DNA of 64,000 bases from Pteria penguin (Eukaryota; Mollusca; Bivalvia; Pterioida; Pteriidae), in NCBI GenBank assembly GCA_035048485.1, contig CM068581.1:7887430-7951429 (forward strand), in the 5' to 3' direction. Position 1 is the stretch's first letter. Every line of letters starts with the position of its first letter. Positions 11,401 through 26,400 of the stretch are shown piece after piece. Below the pieces are notes generated by a model. That model did not search any database. It saw nothing but the letters and a program-made list of their open reading frames with translations, and had not been told where the DNA came from. The translations under genes were made by a program, and so were the position numbers.

Positions 11401-14400
11401 CTATCGTGATAAGCACTTATGCCACATACATGTACATCTATAGAGTCAAGCGGGTCATGAATTAAGACGAAGTAGAAAAAAGAGAATGCTCCCTCTCCTC
11501 TCTGTCAATCTAGTATAATAATATACATGTGAGACACCCCCCCTTTCCTTGCTGAAAAACATTTTAAAAAAGTAAAACAGAAAATTAAATATCAAATTAG
11601 AGAGATCTACATATTACATTTCCAGTAGGTTATTTGATTTTTTGCATGTTATGTGTATATATAATCTAGGACTACGAATTTTCTGAAAATATTTTTATAA
11701 TAAATCTATCGAATAAGATTCTAAAGCTTTTAAAATTTCTTCCGAGGAAGTCGAAATTCTTATTCATAACATCAAAAGTAAACTTAATGATTAACAACAA
11801 TTTTCGAACACATTGACAGCTGAGAGGAAGCAAAAAGAGTGGTTTGTCATTACGGAAAAGTATGTATCACTAAATCACTACTGTACTTGTGCGCCATAAT
11901 TTTAGATAAGAATGACTTATGAGTGCTACTGTAGCACTTGTAGATTTACGAGTAAAATCACTCGTAAGTTAAGTTAACGTAACTTCTTACATATGACGTC
12001 ACTCATAAATTTACGCTACGAGTGACTTACGAGTACTCATAGGGTTTACGAACTTTTGTACATATTGGCCCAGACACCCAGATCTGTAAACAAAAGCATT
12101 CTTGCTCAGCCACACATGTAGAGATTCACAGAGTTGCATTGTTATAACTGATCCTATCTAAAAATAGCTATTACAATGGTAATATATAGCACAGAATGAT
12201 AATAAACCTAGGTTCAACAGTGCCAACTGGTAGAGATTGTTGTCTGGAAAAATGTATTCCTACAGTATATTGCAACATTGTGTTATTTCTAGTTGTACAT
12301 CATTTTGAATACATGTGTTTGTAAAGAAATTGTTACGACTTAAATTTCTGTAATCAGATCCTGTCAGGTCAACATCTCCTGATTCTGTCAGGTCAGCATC
12401 TCCAGATCTTAACTCCTAAGACAGGGACAGTCATGTTTCTGTCTAAATAGTCAGCTGTTGTTTACTTTAAGCCTGTCAGCGAAGCCCTTTCTGACTTTGT
12501 CGATGTTAAAATTTTAGTTAAAATTTAATTTGAATAGGACATTTCCCACAACTGAATTGAGCTGAGTAGAGTATGTCAATTAGAATTAAAATTGAGACTT
12601 AATCAGAAACTGAATAACTGTTCTGATAGAAATTTTTTCATGAAATATGAAAGAGATCTGTAGTTATCTCTAAGATACACACCATTTTTGAAAAATATTT
12701 CTTGTTTGGAGTTATTATGTAATCATCCTTGGACCCTGTAATTTTCCTATCAAATTTCATATCTGTCACAGTTCTTTTATTCTGTTATCGATTCTAACAA
12801 ATTTTGTTTTATTACTCATGACAAAATAAATCTGATAGAAAAGTATAGAAGTATAGATTTTTAACTCACATGAGCTAAAACTAAAGAAATTTAGTCAAAA
12901 CTCACAATAAGGCATCTGTTGTCCGCCTGTATGAAAACTGTTTACATTTTCAACATACATGTATTGAGAACTACTGAAGGGATTTTTTGAGTCAGCTAGA
13001 AAAGCCAACACATTGCTGTTGTGCAGAGAGAAATCCCTGTACAAGATGGAACAACACATCTAAAACAATATAACGCCACTAAAACAAATAGTTTTGGAGT
13101 CAGAGGTCAGAGTCACCACTCAAAGAAATAGATTACAATAATTTATTGATAAATAAGGTACCATGTATCCTTAGATACCAAATCTAGATATATTGGTTAT
13201 TATCAAAATGAAAAATATGCCTATCAATTTTAGATCAATAAGTAAAAAGTAAAGGTGACCACTCGAGATAATCATTTTCAGCCATTTTTGGTTCATTATC
13301 ATACCCATTTCAATGTAAAATTGTACTTTGTTCCAAGATTAGTACTGTAGTCACACTAGTGGAGAAATTCCCAATTCAAGTATGTCAAGTTATTCTAAAA
13401 ATCCTTGTTTGTTTTTGTATTTTAAAAATGATGAGAAATTTTGAGATGTTTGCCTGAATTTGAACATCCAATTCTAGCCAATTTTATTAGTTCCAGTCTT
13501 GTTTTCTGTACATTGTGGACTCCCCAGTATTTGTTTTTCGTTAATAAATTTCATTGATTACTACTCGTTTTGCTGGCACACGGGTCAAAATAGGAAGGAG
13601 AAAGACATCTAACTTAGTCGTAGGGCAGAAGTCACCAATAAGATGTACAATAAAACTTGGTAATAAGTAATGCAATACATGCAATTACATGTACATTAAA
13701 AAATATTGATGTATGAGAGATGCAATACCAAATTAGAACGGTCAATTTAATAACAAACGGTACTCAATCGGTGTGGTTAACGGGTTTACAGACCCGCCTA
13801 CCCATTCATTGCAAATGCAGTACAATAAAAGGACACACATTTGAAAGTTTTATAAATAATCTTCCATACAGACCAAAGGAATCAACAAGTATCGCAAGTT
13901 GAGAGGTCATAAAAATATATAAACACATATATTATATACATATATAGTAATGTAGAGAAAGACTATGATGTCAAAAATATATAGAGTGACATCAGCATGA
14001 GGTAATTGTGCTCTGCTGATCTGGAAGCAAGCTCAGAACCTTGATTTATAGGAATTCCGACTAACAGTCAGAGGGAATGAGGTTCGGGACCATGTCTCCT
14101 TTGAAAAGGTTTAGTCAATGCTTGCCATGGAGTCCTAATTGCCTTGTTAGTCTGTGTGCAACGCTGAAGGAAAAGTCTGCATAAGGCTGTATAAGAACCC
14201 AGTACAAGACTAATAGTCTTAGCGATGATCTTCAGGTCATATTGTCAATGTAGAAGATGTTTGACAATTTTAGATCTAAGCAAAATGAAGTTATCAGAAT
14301 ATCTTACCCTCCATAATTTGTAGATCGTAGATCACTGTAGAAATTTGGATGAGAAATTCTGCTAGACACAAATTGCTGAAAAATAATATTTCCGAATTCA

Positions 14401-17400
14401 GATAAAAGTGTAGTGTGAAAGTCTAAAACATTAGTGCAAGCTCTAGTAAACCTACTCAGCTGAGAAATATAAATACCACACAATGGAAGCCTTGGTACAT
14501 AGCCATCTGAATGAGGGAAATTTACGATAGGAAATCTAAAGTTGTGATGTTTATCATATATTTAGGTTTGAATGTTTCTGTCAATAATTTTAATGTTTAA
14601 ATCCAGAAAAGGTGTTTCTTTATCACAAATTTTGGCATTATTTAGTTGAAGTTCAGATTGATAAATACTAGAAATATAATTTCCAAACTCCGGGTTATTT
14701 GTCTCAAAATGTCATCTTAATACGTAGAAATGTTATTAAACGAAATACGGAAAAGGAATAACTATACTTTAACCCTCAGCATCAGTGTCATGACATATAG
14801 CAATTAATATTATGTGGCTTATTAGCTACAACTTCCAGAAATTATACTTCCATCAACAGCTAATCTGGAGAGGCTGTTCTGTCTGAAGTAGCATCAGTAC
14901 TTGCCCTACTGTTACCAACTGTTGCAAAATAAACTAAATGTCATTGAAAATAAACATGACCTCTGGTAAAAATAGACTGTTGTAATGATTGGTTCCCAGA
15001 TGATAAATTAAATACCATGCATGGCACATAAACCGCTTTTGGATGTTTTGTATCTAAGCAAAATGGGAGTAAGTCCAAGATTCTCTGCCCTTCTCCCACT
15101 TTTAATATTGGCTCTTCCACGAATCGCCCATATCAAAAGTTGGAGAATGGCAGAAAATCTCAGACAAAATGGGAGTATGCATATTGTTGTGAAGTTCCAT
15201 AGGTCAAGGCCACAAAGGTCAAAAAATAAAATTACCACCACAGGGATAAATGTATTACAAATATTCTTTAGTTTATATAGATAGATTATGAAATAAAATT
15301 TTCGACCAAGGATACTCTCATTTTAGATATTTCTATATATTTTATCTCCTCAAGGTTCTCAGGTGAGTGATAAAGCCCAATTTTGGACTGTAGTTGAATG
15401 AAGTGTTTCAGCTTGACTTCTTTAAAAAACGGATTGTTTGGAATATAGGTATTGAAGTATATCAATATCAATATGATATATATTGAAAAATAATGTAAAT
15501 ATGTAATATTAAGTCCACATTTATACTACATATTGCACCATTTATTAAAGGAATGCTTAAATTTGTCAACAGAGTGAACTTGGAGGAGCCACATCAATGT
15601 CACAGGTAACTGTTCAGTCTACAGGGACCTCACATCCCATTGTGACACCGCAGTTCACTGTGACACAGCAGTCTCCTGTGACACCACAGCCTATTATGTC
15701 ACCATTGCCCACCGTGACATTGCAACCCACTATGACATCACACTCTTCTGTGAATTATGGCCAGTATATGAGTGCTGGTCTGTCTGATAATCCAGCCTGT
15801 ACTTCATCTGATCTACATACTATGCCTGTAGCTCCAATTATGACTCAAAGTCAAATGGATCAGCCTCTGCAGCAGAGTACAATCTTGTCAGAGCCCTCTC
15901 ATAATACAAGTGTTCCAGTGAGTAACCAATAGATACTTACAGTAATTTTAGTCTCCTCAAACTTTTACATAATCACAGTAGAAAATTTTTACTTATTATT
16001 CAGAATAGACCTTTTTCCTTTAACTGCAGAGCTGAAACATTGGACGGCAAAATCATAAACGTTCCCTCCAAATCGATCAGAATGACGTCAAAATACATTA
16101 TGACGTAATAAAATTGGAGGGATCGTTAATCAATTTGCCGTCCAATGTTACAGCTCCGCAGTTAAAGGAAAAAGGTCTATTTTAAGGTGGATCTATACTT
16201 GTATGATGTTATTACACCACATTGTACTTGGAACACTAGTCTTATATTTCTTGCATGATGTTATAACACCACATTGTACTTGGAACACTTATAATTCTTT
16301 TATGATGTTATAACACCACATTATAGATATAGCAGATAGCACACTTTTCAGGTAATAATAGTGATATAAACGAGGTCAAGAAATATTCAATAAACAAACA
16401 TTATTCATGAATTGAAAATTAGTTTGCAATTTTTGTATATTTGTTGTATTTTAGTATTTTAGCATAGCATTTAATTTGAATATCGCAGTATACTGTTTCT
16501 ACTGTCGAAATGAATACATGTATAACTAATACATGTATACATTTTTATTTTAATTTAATTTTTCTCATACCATGAATATATAAGATATAGTTTGGAAATT
16601 GGAATTCCCATAAAAGATTTTGTGAGTAAGGTTCCACCTTCAGTTATCATATATATATATATATATATATATATTGTTTTCAAGTGACAAAATCTTCTTG
16701 AATTATTTTAATTTATGTGAAATTTTTCCCTTCAGCATGCAGAGCATCAAAGACTTAAATTGAAATCTCATTGTATGTATTACATGTATGTGCTAAATAA
16801 TTTACTTGAACAAACTCTACAAGTAAATCAAAAAGCACTTAGACATTCTATTACAATGATTGATACCAGTGTGCCTACAGTGATGTCTATAGAATTCCAG
16901 ATGTTAAAGCAAGGCGTCTATGGTATGAATGTATTGATTGATATCAGTATGCCTATAATGAAGCCTACAGTGATGCCTATAGAATGCCAGATATTATAGC
17001 AAGGTGTCAATGGTATGAATGTATTGATTAATATCAGTATGCCTATAATGAAGTCTACAGTGATGTCTATAGAATGCCAGATGTTATGGCAAGGTGTCTA
17101 TGGTATGAATGTATTGACTGATATCAGTATGCCTATAATGAAGCCTACAGTGATGTCTATAGAATGCCAGATGTTATGGCAAGGTGTCTATGGTATGGAT
17201 GTATTGACTGATATCAGTATGCCTATAATGAAGCCTACAGTGATGTCTATAGAATGCCAAATGTTATGGCAAGGTGTCTATGGTATGAATGTATTGACTG
17301 ATACCTGTATGCCTATAATGAAGCCTACAGTGATGTCTATAGAATGCCAGATATTATAGCAAGGTGTCAATGGTATGAATGTATTGATTAATATCAGTAT

Positions 17401-20400
17401 GCCTATAATGAAGCCTACAGTGATGCCTATAGAATGCCATATGTTATGGCAAGGTGTCTATGGTATGAATGTATTGACTGATATCAGTATGCCTATAATG
17501 AAGCCTACAGTGATGTCTATAGAATGCCAAATGTTATGGCAAGGTGTCCATGGTATGAATGTATTGATTGATACATGTATCAGTATACCTATAATGAAGC
17601 CTACAGTGATGCCTATAGAATTCCAGATATTATAGCAAGGTGTCTATGGTATGAATGTATTGATTGATATCAGTATGCCTTTAATGAAGCCTACAGTGAT
17701 GTCTATAGAATGCCAAATGTTATGGCAAGGTGTCTATGGTATGAATGTATTGACTGATACCTGTATGCCTATAATGAAGCCTACAGTGATGTCTATAGAA
17801 TGCCAGATATTATAGCAAGGTGTCAATGGTATGAATGTATTGATTAATATCAGTATGCCTATAATGAAGCCTACAGTGATGCCTATAGAATGCCAGATGT
17901 TATGGCAAGGTGTCTATGGTATGAATGTATTGACTGATATCAGTATGCCTATAATGAAGCCTACAGTGATGTTCATAGAATGCCAAATGTTATGGCAAGG
18001 TGTCCATGGTATGAATGTATTGATTGATACATGTATCAGTATACCTATAATGAAGCCTACAGTGATGCCTATAGAATTCCAGATGTTATAGCAAGGTGTC
18101 TATGGTATGAATGTATTGATTGATATCAGTATGCCTATAATGAAGCCTACAGTGATGTCTATAGAATGCCAGATGTTATAGGAAGGTGTCTTTGGTATGA
18201 ATGTATTGATTAATATCAGTATGCCTATAATGAAGCCTACAGTGATGCCTATAGAATGATAGATGTTATAGTAAGGTGTCTATGGTATGAATGTATTAAT
18301 TGATATCAGTATGCCTATAATGAAGCCTACAGTGATGCCTATAGAATGCCGGGTGTTATAGCAAGGTGTCTATGGTATGAATGTATTGATTAATATCAGT
18401 ATGCCTATAATGATGCCTACAGTGATGTCTATAGAATTCCAGATGTTATGGCAAGGTGTCTATGGTATGAATGTATTGATTGATATCAGTATGCCTTTAA
18501 TGAAGCCTACAGTGATGCCTATAGAATGCCAGATGTTATGGCAAGGTGTCTATGGTATGAATGTATTGATTGATATCAGTATGCCTATAATAAAGCCTAC
18601 AGTGATGCCTATAGAATGCCAGATGTTATGGCAAGGTGTCTATGGTATGAATGTATTGATTGATATCAGTATACCTATAATAAAGCCTACGGTGATGCCT
18701 ATAGAATTCCAGATGTTATGGCAATTGGCCTATGGTAAGAATGTATTGACTGATATCAGTATGCCTATAATGAAGCCTACAGTGATGTCTATAGAATGCC
18801 AGATGTTATGGCAATTGGCCTATGGTATGAATGTATTGATTGATATCAGTATGCCTATAATGAAGCCTACAGTGATGCCTATAGAATGCCAAATGTTATG
18901 GCAAGGTGTCTATGGTATGAATGTATTGATTGATATCAGTATGCCTATAATGAAGCCTACAGTGATGTCTATAGAATGCCAGATGTTATAGTAAGGTGTC
19001 TATGTTATGAATGCATTGATTTATATCAGTATACCTATGATGAATGTATTAGTATGGTTTAACTTTAATGATATTCCACTAGGAGTGACAGTGACATGGA
19101 ACATTTAGCTACTTAGACACAACATTAGTCTTTTTATGCTTTAATTACAGTTTTATCCGTAAATAACACAGACTTTCGCCAACTTACAACTAAATTTCTT
19201 GTATTTGTTGTCCTTAATAGGTGGAGGAATATCATTGAATTCACCATTGTATTTATTGACAAAAAATTCTACTCTCATTAAAAATACTTTCTCTTAAATA
19301 AAAATAGATTCAGAATGTTTTTTTTTAATTCTGATATATTTTTTTTATGTACAGACCACTTCCCAGAGTGCCTCAGTAGGTCGCCCACCGCAACCAGAAG
19401 ATTTCACTCCAGACCCGCTTGGAATAAACTTTGATCGCCCTCGCTATCCTGCATATGCAGTGTTGACAGTACGGATAAGCTCTTTTCAAGGATGGCCCTT
19501 GTCAAATACACAAACTGCAAGAGAGATGGCTGTGGCTGGATTTTATTATGCAGGTGGAATACCTAACAGAATTATTGTTTAATAGATTTATTATAGTTTT
19601 ATTGAAAAAAAGCAATAAATTACTATTTAATTGTTAACTATTTACTAAGAAGAGTATGACATTCCTTTTATATTGAAAGGTGTTTAGAACTAAAAATAGT
19701 GTAATTACTTTTGACCAGTAATTTTGAAATGCTTGATTGATTATAAAATTATGAATTCACTTAAAGAGAAACTTAAGATTTTCACTGAACATCTTGATAT
19801 AACAGATAGAAACATGTAGATCTATATCAAGGACTTGTCAACCAAATCTAAGGAAGCATCATAAACAAAGAGTAGGATAATGAGATAGAATAATATGATA
19901 TGAACTAGAGACATCATAAGCAAAGAGTAAGATAATGAGATAGGACATGAACTAGGAAGCATCATATACAAAGAGTAGGATAATGAGATAGAATAATATG
20001 ATATGAACTAGAGACATCATAAGCAAAGAGTAAGATAATGAGATAGGACATGAACTAGGAAGCATCATATACAAAGAGTAGGATAATGAGATAGGATATG
20101 AACTAGGAATGCATCAGAAACTAAGAATAGGATAATAAAATAGGATATGAACTAGGAAGTATCATATACAAAGAGCATGATAATGAGATAGGATATGAAG
20201 TAGGAAGCATCAGAAACTAAGAATAGGATAATAAAATAGGATATGAACTAAGAAGCATCATAAACAAAGAGTAGGATAATGAGATAGGATATGAAATAGG
20301 AAGCATCATAAACTAAGAATAGGATAATAAAATAGGATATGAACTAGGAAGCATCATAAACAAAGAATGGGATAATGAAATAGAATATGAATAAGGAAAC

Positions 20401-23400
20401 ATCATAAACAAGGAATAGGATAATGAGATAGGATATGAATAAGGAGACATCATAAACAAGGAATAGGATAATGAGATAGGATATGAACAAGGAAGCATCA
20501 TAATCAAAGAGTAGGATAATTAGATAGATTCCTAGAGGATTAAAAAAAGATGAGATATGTTCAAAGGAAACCTACTGCAATGTGTGTCCCTATGATAGCT
20601 TATAGAACATCATACATGTAAAAGCATGAAACCTTTAAAATCAAATGTCAGTCTTCTCAAGAATTTGGATTAGATTAATGGAATTGGAAATGGGTGCAAC
20701 ATAGATATGGAAAGTCAAGTGCTTGTAAAACTTTTCTGTTCTATTAGTGAAGAAAGTTGAGCTTATTTGTAGCTCACCTCGAGGAAGTTGAGAGGAGCTT
20801 ATGCTATATTCCCAGCATCTGAGTTCCGTCCGTGTCTGATTAAGTAGTTTAGGATAACTCAGTATTGGAGAAAGTACAGGTGCTATAGATATCAAGCTTA
20901 CACCTTTGGTTCCTCTTAGGATGCTGACTTAAGCGTTTGTATCAGATGTTGCATCCAATCTTTAGTTTTTCACTTGAATGACTCAGTTAAGTAGTTTATG
21001 TTTAGTAATTCAGTATTGGAGAAAGTATAGGTGCTACAGTTACCAAAATTGTACTACAAGTTCATCTTGGGATGCTGGCATAAGTGCATTCATCAGATGA
21101 TGCATTTAACCTTCATTTTCTGCATGAGTTACTCAGTCAAGTAGTTTAGAGAAACTCATAGGTTCACCTTGGGATGATGCCGTTTAAAAAAAAAACATTC
21201 ATTGGATGATGCATCTAACCTTTATTTTAAGCTTAAGTGACTCCGTTCAAGATTACAGTGTTCTAAGGTTGTACAAAACTTCCTACTTCCCTTTTGTTTA
21301 TGTTTGACAAATCCTGTGTCGAGGTGACCATAGTAATCTTTCATTACACTGTGTTTCTATATTCTTGGAGAAATCAAATAATCCTTTCATTTACTTCATC
21401 AACATTATATAAATACTACATTTTTTATAGGCTGATATGCCTCGCTTTGGTTGACAATGTTTTCTTGGGTGTACAAAATGGAATTTTACTCTGTAAAATA
21501 AGTAACATTTGTTATGTTATACCAAGTGTCACATTGAGTATATCAAACTCTTTAAATATATTGTAACACTTTCACAAAGCTGGCAAATAGTGTGCTGAAT
21601 ATGGTTGTCAAGGAAAACCTTTATAATTACCATATTTACATTTCAATATTAAGTTGACATGCACATAAATTTCACAAATGTGACATTTTCATTGAATGTT
21701 GCCCTCCTTTTTATTTCATCATGAAAACTATATGACATTCAAAATTTTCAACAAAATGATCAACCAATCAGATCACAGGAATCTAACGTGAGGTATAATA
21801 ATATTGACAATTGTTTTCTTGTCTGTTTTCTTTCAAGGCTACGGGGATTATGCCAGATGTTTTTTCTGTGGTGGAGGATTAAGGAACTGGGAGACAGGTG
21901 ATGATCCATGGGTAAGTTTTAACTTTTAAGTTTATTCAAGGAGAGTGCTAGGATGGGTATCAAGAGTTTCATTTCCAATTTCCACACAGCATGCCCACAC
22001 ATTTCCAATTCCATTAATCTAATTCAAACTTACCACATTATTTTCTATAAATGAAAGGTGTATCCTATTGAATTTGAGGTTAAAAGTTCAAAGGTCAGTC
22101 ATAAAAACAACACAAGAACATGATAACTGGATCATTCATTATTGCATTTTTTTCACAGATAGTCATGCAACTTTAATGTTTGGGTATTTCAATCAGAAGA
22201 GTGCCAAGTTTGTGGCTGATAAGTCTTCAACTGGGCATATTGATGTCTTGTCTCAGTTTGTGGTTGAGAAGTCCCTGTGTGGGCATGCTGGTGTCTTGTC
22301 TTAGTTTGTGGCTGAGAGGTCTCTGTGTGGGCATGCTGGTGTCTTGTCTTAGTTTGTGGCTGAGAAGTTCCTGTGTAGGCATGCTGGTGTCTTGTCTTGT
22401 TTTATGGCTGAGAGGTTCCTGAGTGTGCATGCTGGTGTCTTGTCTTAGTTTGTGGCTGAGAGGTAGGTCCCTGTGTGGGCATGGGGCATGCTGGTGTTTT
22501 GTTTTAGTTTGTGACTGAGAGGTCACTGTGTGGGCATGCTGGTGTCTTGTCTTAGTTTGTGGCTGAGAGGTCACTTCGTGGGCATCCTGGTGTCTTGTTT
22601 TAGTTTGTGGCTGAGAGGTCACTGTGTGGGCATGCTGGTGTCTTGTCTTAGTTTGTGGCTGAGGGGTCACTTTGTGGGCATGCTGGTGTCTTGTCTTAGT
22701 TTGTGGCTGAGAGGTCACTTTGTTGGCATGCTGGTGTCTTGTCTTAGTTTGTGGCTGAGAGGTCACTGTGTGGGCATGCTGGTGTCTTGTCTTAGTTTGT
22801 GGCTGAGAGGTCACTGTGTAGGCATGCTGGTGTCTTGTCTTAGTTTGTGGCTGAGAGGTCCCTGTGTGGGCATGCTGATGTCTTGTCTTAGTTTGTGGCT
22901 GAGAGGTCACTGTGTGGGCATGCTGGTGTCTTGTCTTAGTTTGTGGCTGAGAGATCACTGTGTGGGCATGCTGGTGTCTTGTCTTAGTTTGTGGCTGAGA
23001 GGTCACTTCGTGGGCATGTTGGTGTCTTGTTTTAGTTTGTGGCTGAGAGGTCACTGTGTGGGCATGCTGGTGTCTTGTCTTAGTTTGTGGCTGAGAGGTC
23101 ACTTTGTGGGCATGCTGGTGTCTTGTCTTAGTTTGTGGCTGAGAGGTCATTTTATGGGCATGCTGGTGTCTTGTTTTAGTTTGTGGCTGAGAGGTCACTT
23201 TGTGCGCATGCTGGTGTCTTGTCTTAGTTTGTGGCTGAGAGGTCACTGTGTGGGCATGCTTGTGTCTTGTCTTAGTTTGTGGCTGAGAGGTCACTGTGTG
23301 GGCATGCTGGTGTCTTGTCTTAGTTTGTGGCTGAGAGGTCACTGTGTGGGCATGCTGGTGTCTTGTTTAGTTTGTGGCTGAGAGGTCACTGTGTGGGCAT

Positions 23401-26400
23401 GCTGGTGTCTTGTCTTAGTTTGTGGCTGAGTGGTTTCTGGTTGGGCATGGAGATGTCTTGGACATGTCTTGTGTCTTAAGAATAAGACTATAAATCTTCT
23501 ATTTCATGACATATTTAGCATGTGGTAGATTCCTTACTGCATCATGTGGGTCCAATTGATAAATAGATATTATTGTGAACTGCATCAGTTAGATGCCATC
23601 ACCATATAAGTAAAATAATGATTTCGTTAATCACAATTGATTCACAGAATTGTACTCCAGGATTTGTACTAGATAGGATCTATAGCTCACAGCTTTGTCA
23701 GTATAGAATGTATTGGAACTGTAGTTGTTGCAAATTTAGTTACAGTTTAAGTTTTGTTACTTCAGGTTGAACATGCAAGATGGTTTCCAAGATGTGCTTT
23801 TGTGAGACAAAATCGTGGTGAGAAATTTGTTCAGATGGTTCTGAGGAGAGTCGCAGAAGTGGTAAGTTTATCATAAATTACAGAACAAATATGAAATACA
23901 TTATTATGCTCAAAATGTACTGAAAGCAATGTAGATCTATTTCATTTCTAGCTGTATGTCATTAAAAATTATAAACCACTCATTATTATAGGCTGCTGAA
24001 CAAACACCAACATCTACTACTGAAAATAACGAGGAAATAAGTAAGTTTGTTTCTCCTTAAGTTAATTTTAAGGTCTTATGAATTTTTCCATTTCTCTTTC
24101 ATTTATACTCTCAGTTCTTCTGTCAGTTTGTCAGAACCAAAGTCTGTAATATTGAAATTTGATTCAGATTTTTTAGCTCTTGGTTTAAACAGTATTGATT
24201 TTCATAAAGTCACATACCAATATATAAACAAATGAATTATATAAGGACTGAGCAGCAAGCAATAATGCTCATATTAAGCTCTCTCCTTGTACACTATTTT
24301 GAAAGATACAATTTAACAATGCCGACATGATTTATGACGTCATATTAATATACTATTTGGGTATATATATACACATACATATATATATACATACACAGTT
24401 GACCATTACATACATATGTTTTATATATTCAATTGCATATACATACATACACAATCAACCATTTACATACATACATTTTATATATACACTTGCACATACA
24501 CATTCGACCATATATACATACACACATTCAATCATTTACATGCATATGTTTATACATACATGTACACATTAAATCATTTATATACATATGCATGTGTAAT
24601 AGAAAAGAAAATAGTAATAATAAATTTACCCAAATAAAAATAAAAAAAAAGAATATGCAACATAGCTGAAGTAAAATGATAACAGATTGATTCAGTGTTG
24701 TTTATTAAATTAAGAACAAATCTTGAAAATGTTTACTTCGTTTTATAAAGTCATGCACGTGTTTGAATATCTCCTCGTTTTCATCATCACTGTACAAGGG
24801 ACATCCAGAAAGCAATATATTAGTATTTATATTAACAGGTATAGCATGAATTGTGGTAGGTCTAATGCTATTATATAATTTGCTATCAAAGAAATAGTGT
24901 GAGGCTGTTCCTATACATCCACATTATTTTCTCTTAAATGATTATTGTATAAGTCAGAATTTAGAGAGCTGCTGCATAAAAGTATTTTGGAAATTTTTTA
25001 TGGTCTTAAATAAGCTTTAACTGAGGAAAGAGAGTTTAGGGATCTTATAGTTTCAGGTAATGAATTCCATTCAGTTGCTGTTTTACTAATGTATTAATTT
25101 TAATATAATGTGGTTTTACATCTTTGAATGTGAATGTTGTTTTTAGCTCTTGGGGGACAAATGTTTAGGGAGCTATTGTCATACCCCCATCGTCATCATC
25201 TGTAGACAAAACTTTAAACCTGAATCATAACTTTAGAACCATTAGAGACAGGGCTTTAATTTTTCACATGTGTTTCCTTTTGTCCTTTTGCCAGGACCTT
25301 TCATTGGGTACCAAAATATTTTACCTTGTGACATTGACCTTTAAGTTTAATCTACTTATAAAAAATCTTTAGTCTTAGTCATAACTATGGACAGTAAGAG
25401 ATAGGGCTTAAATATTTATGTGTGTATTCCTTGTGACATGACCTTTCATTACGTACCAAAACTTTTTGTGTTTTTACCTTGACTTTGGAGATTGACTTAC
25501 AAAAAACTTTCGCTATCTAAATCTAGTTGCCATGATGAGGTTTGTTGTCTTTTGACAACTCTTGTTTGTTCCTGTCAGTAGGTTGATATGCATGTTTTAT
25601 TAGATTTGTATAGGGGTTTTAGAATTTGATTTGTTGAGCATGTATGAAATTAAGTACAAGGTATCTTTCTTAATTTATATGAAACTAAAGAATGACTGTC
25701 CAATGTGATCTCATGTTAAGTTATGTTTTTATTTTACAAAAGCATGGTTATCATGTTTGCTAATAACACTTAAAAAATATAACAATAAGTTTTTGATTGG
25801 ATAAATGATTATGGATTGAAATGGTTACCTTCAGGACCCACCCCTGCTCAGATTGTGACAGATCGGGAAATGCAGTCTGCTGCCATACAGAGCATAAGAG
25901 AAATGGGATATGTAGACGAAGAGATCAAGAAAGCATTGATAGTTCTCAAGCAGAGGCTTGGACCTGGTAAATATCATTGTTTATTTCTGTGACATATAAT
26001 GTAGGGGATAGATAAAGGATATGTGTAATGTAATAGGTAAACATAAGTAGATTGTAAAAGAGAGAAGAAATGAGCTTGAATCTATGTTTGAAAAAAATTC
26101 AGTAGAGCAAACAAATGGTGAGATTAACAAAAATACCCCAAAAAGAATTAGGTTACACATTATTACTATTACACAGGTGACATTACAGGTCATTACACAG
26201 GTGACATAAAATAATATTAGATTACACATCATTACACAGGGGACACAAAAAAATATTAGATTACACAGTATTAGAAGATTACGCAGTAGTTGTGAGAATA
26301 GTCAATTGAAATGACAATAGTCATGTTAAATTAGCTTAGTTTACAAGGCCAGCTCTCCACTTCTCATGAAAAATTATTCTTAACAATATTGCTTTCGTTT

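Noticed and set aside
15597..15932. Separate 111-codon gene starting at 15597
   Set aside because: It is IAP exon 4; the frame runs back to the acceptor and forward through a donor into exon 5.
22180..23381. 371-codon (minus) and 283-codon (plus) repeat frames
   Set aside because: 48-bp minisatellite in an IAP intron; frames are by-products of a period divisible by three.
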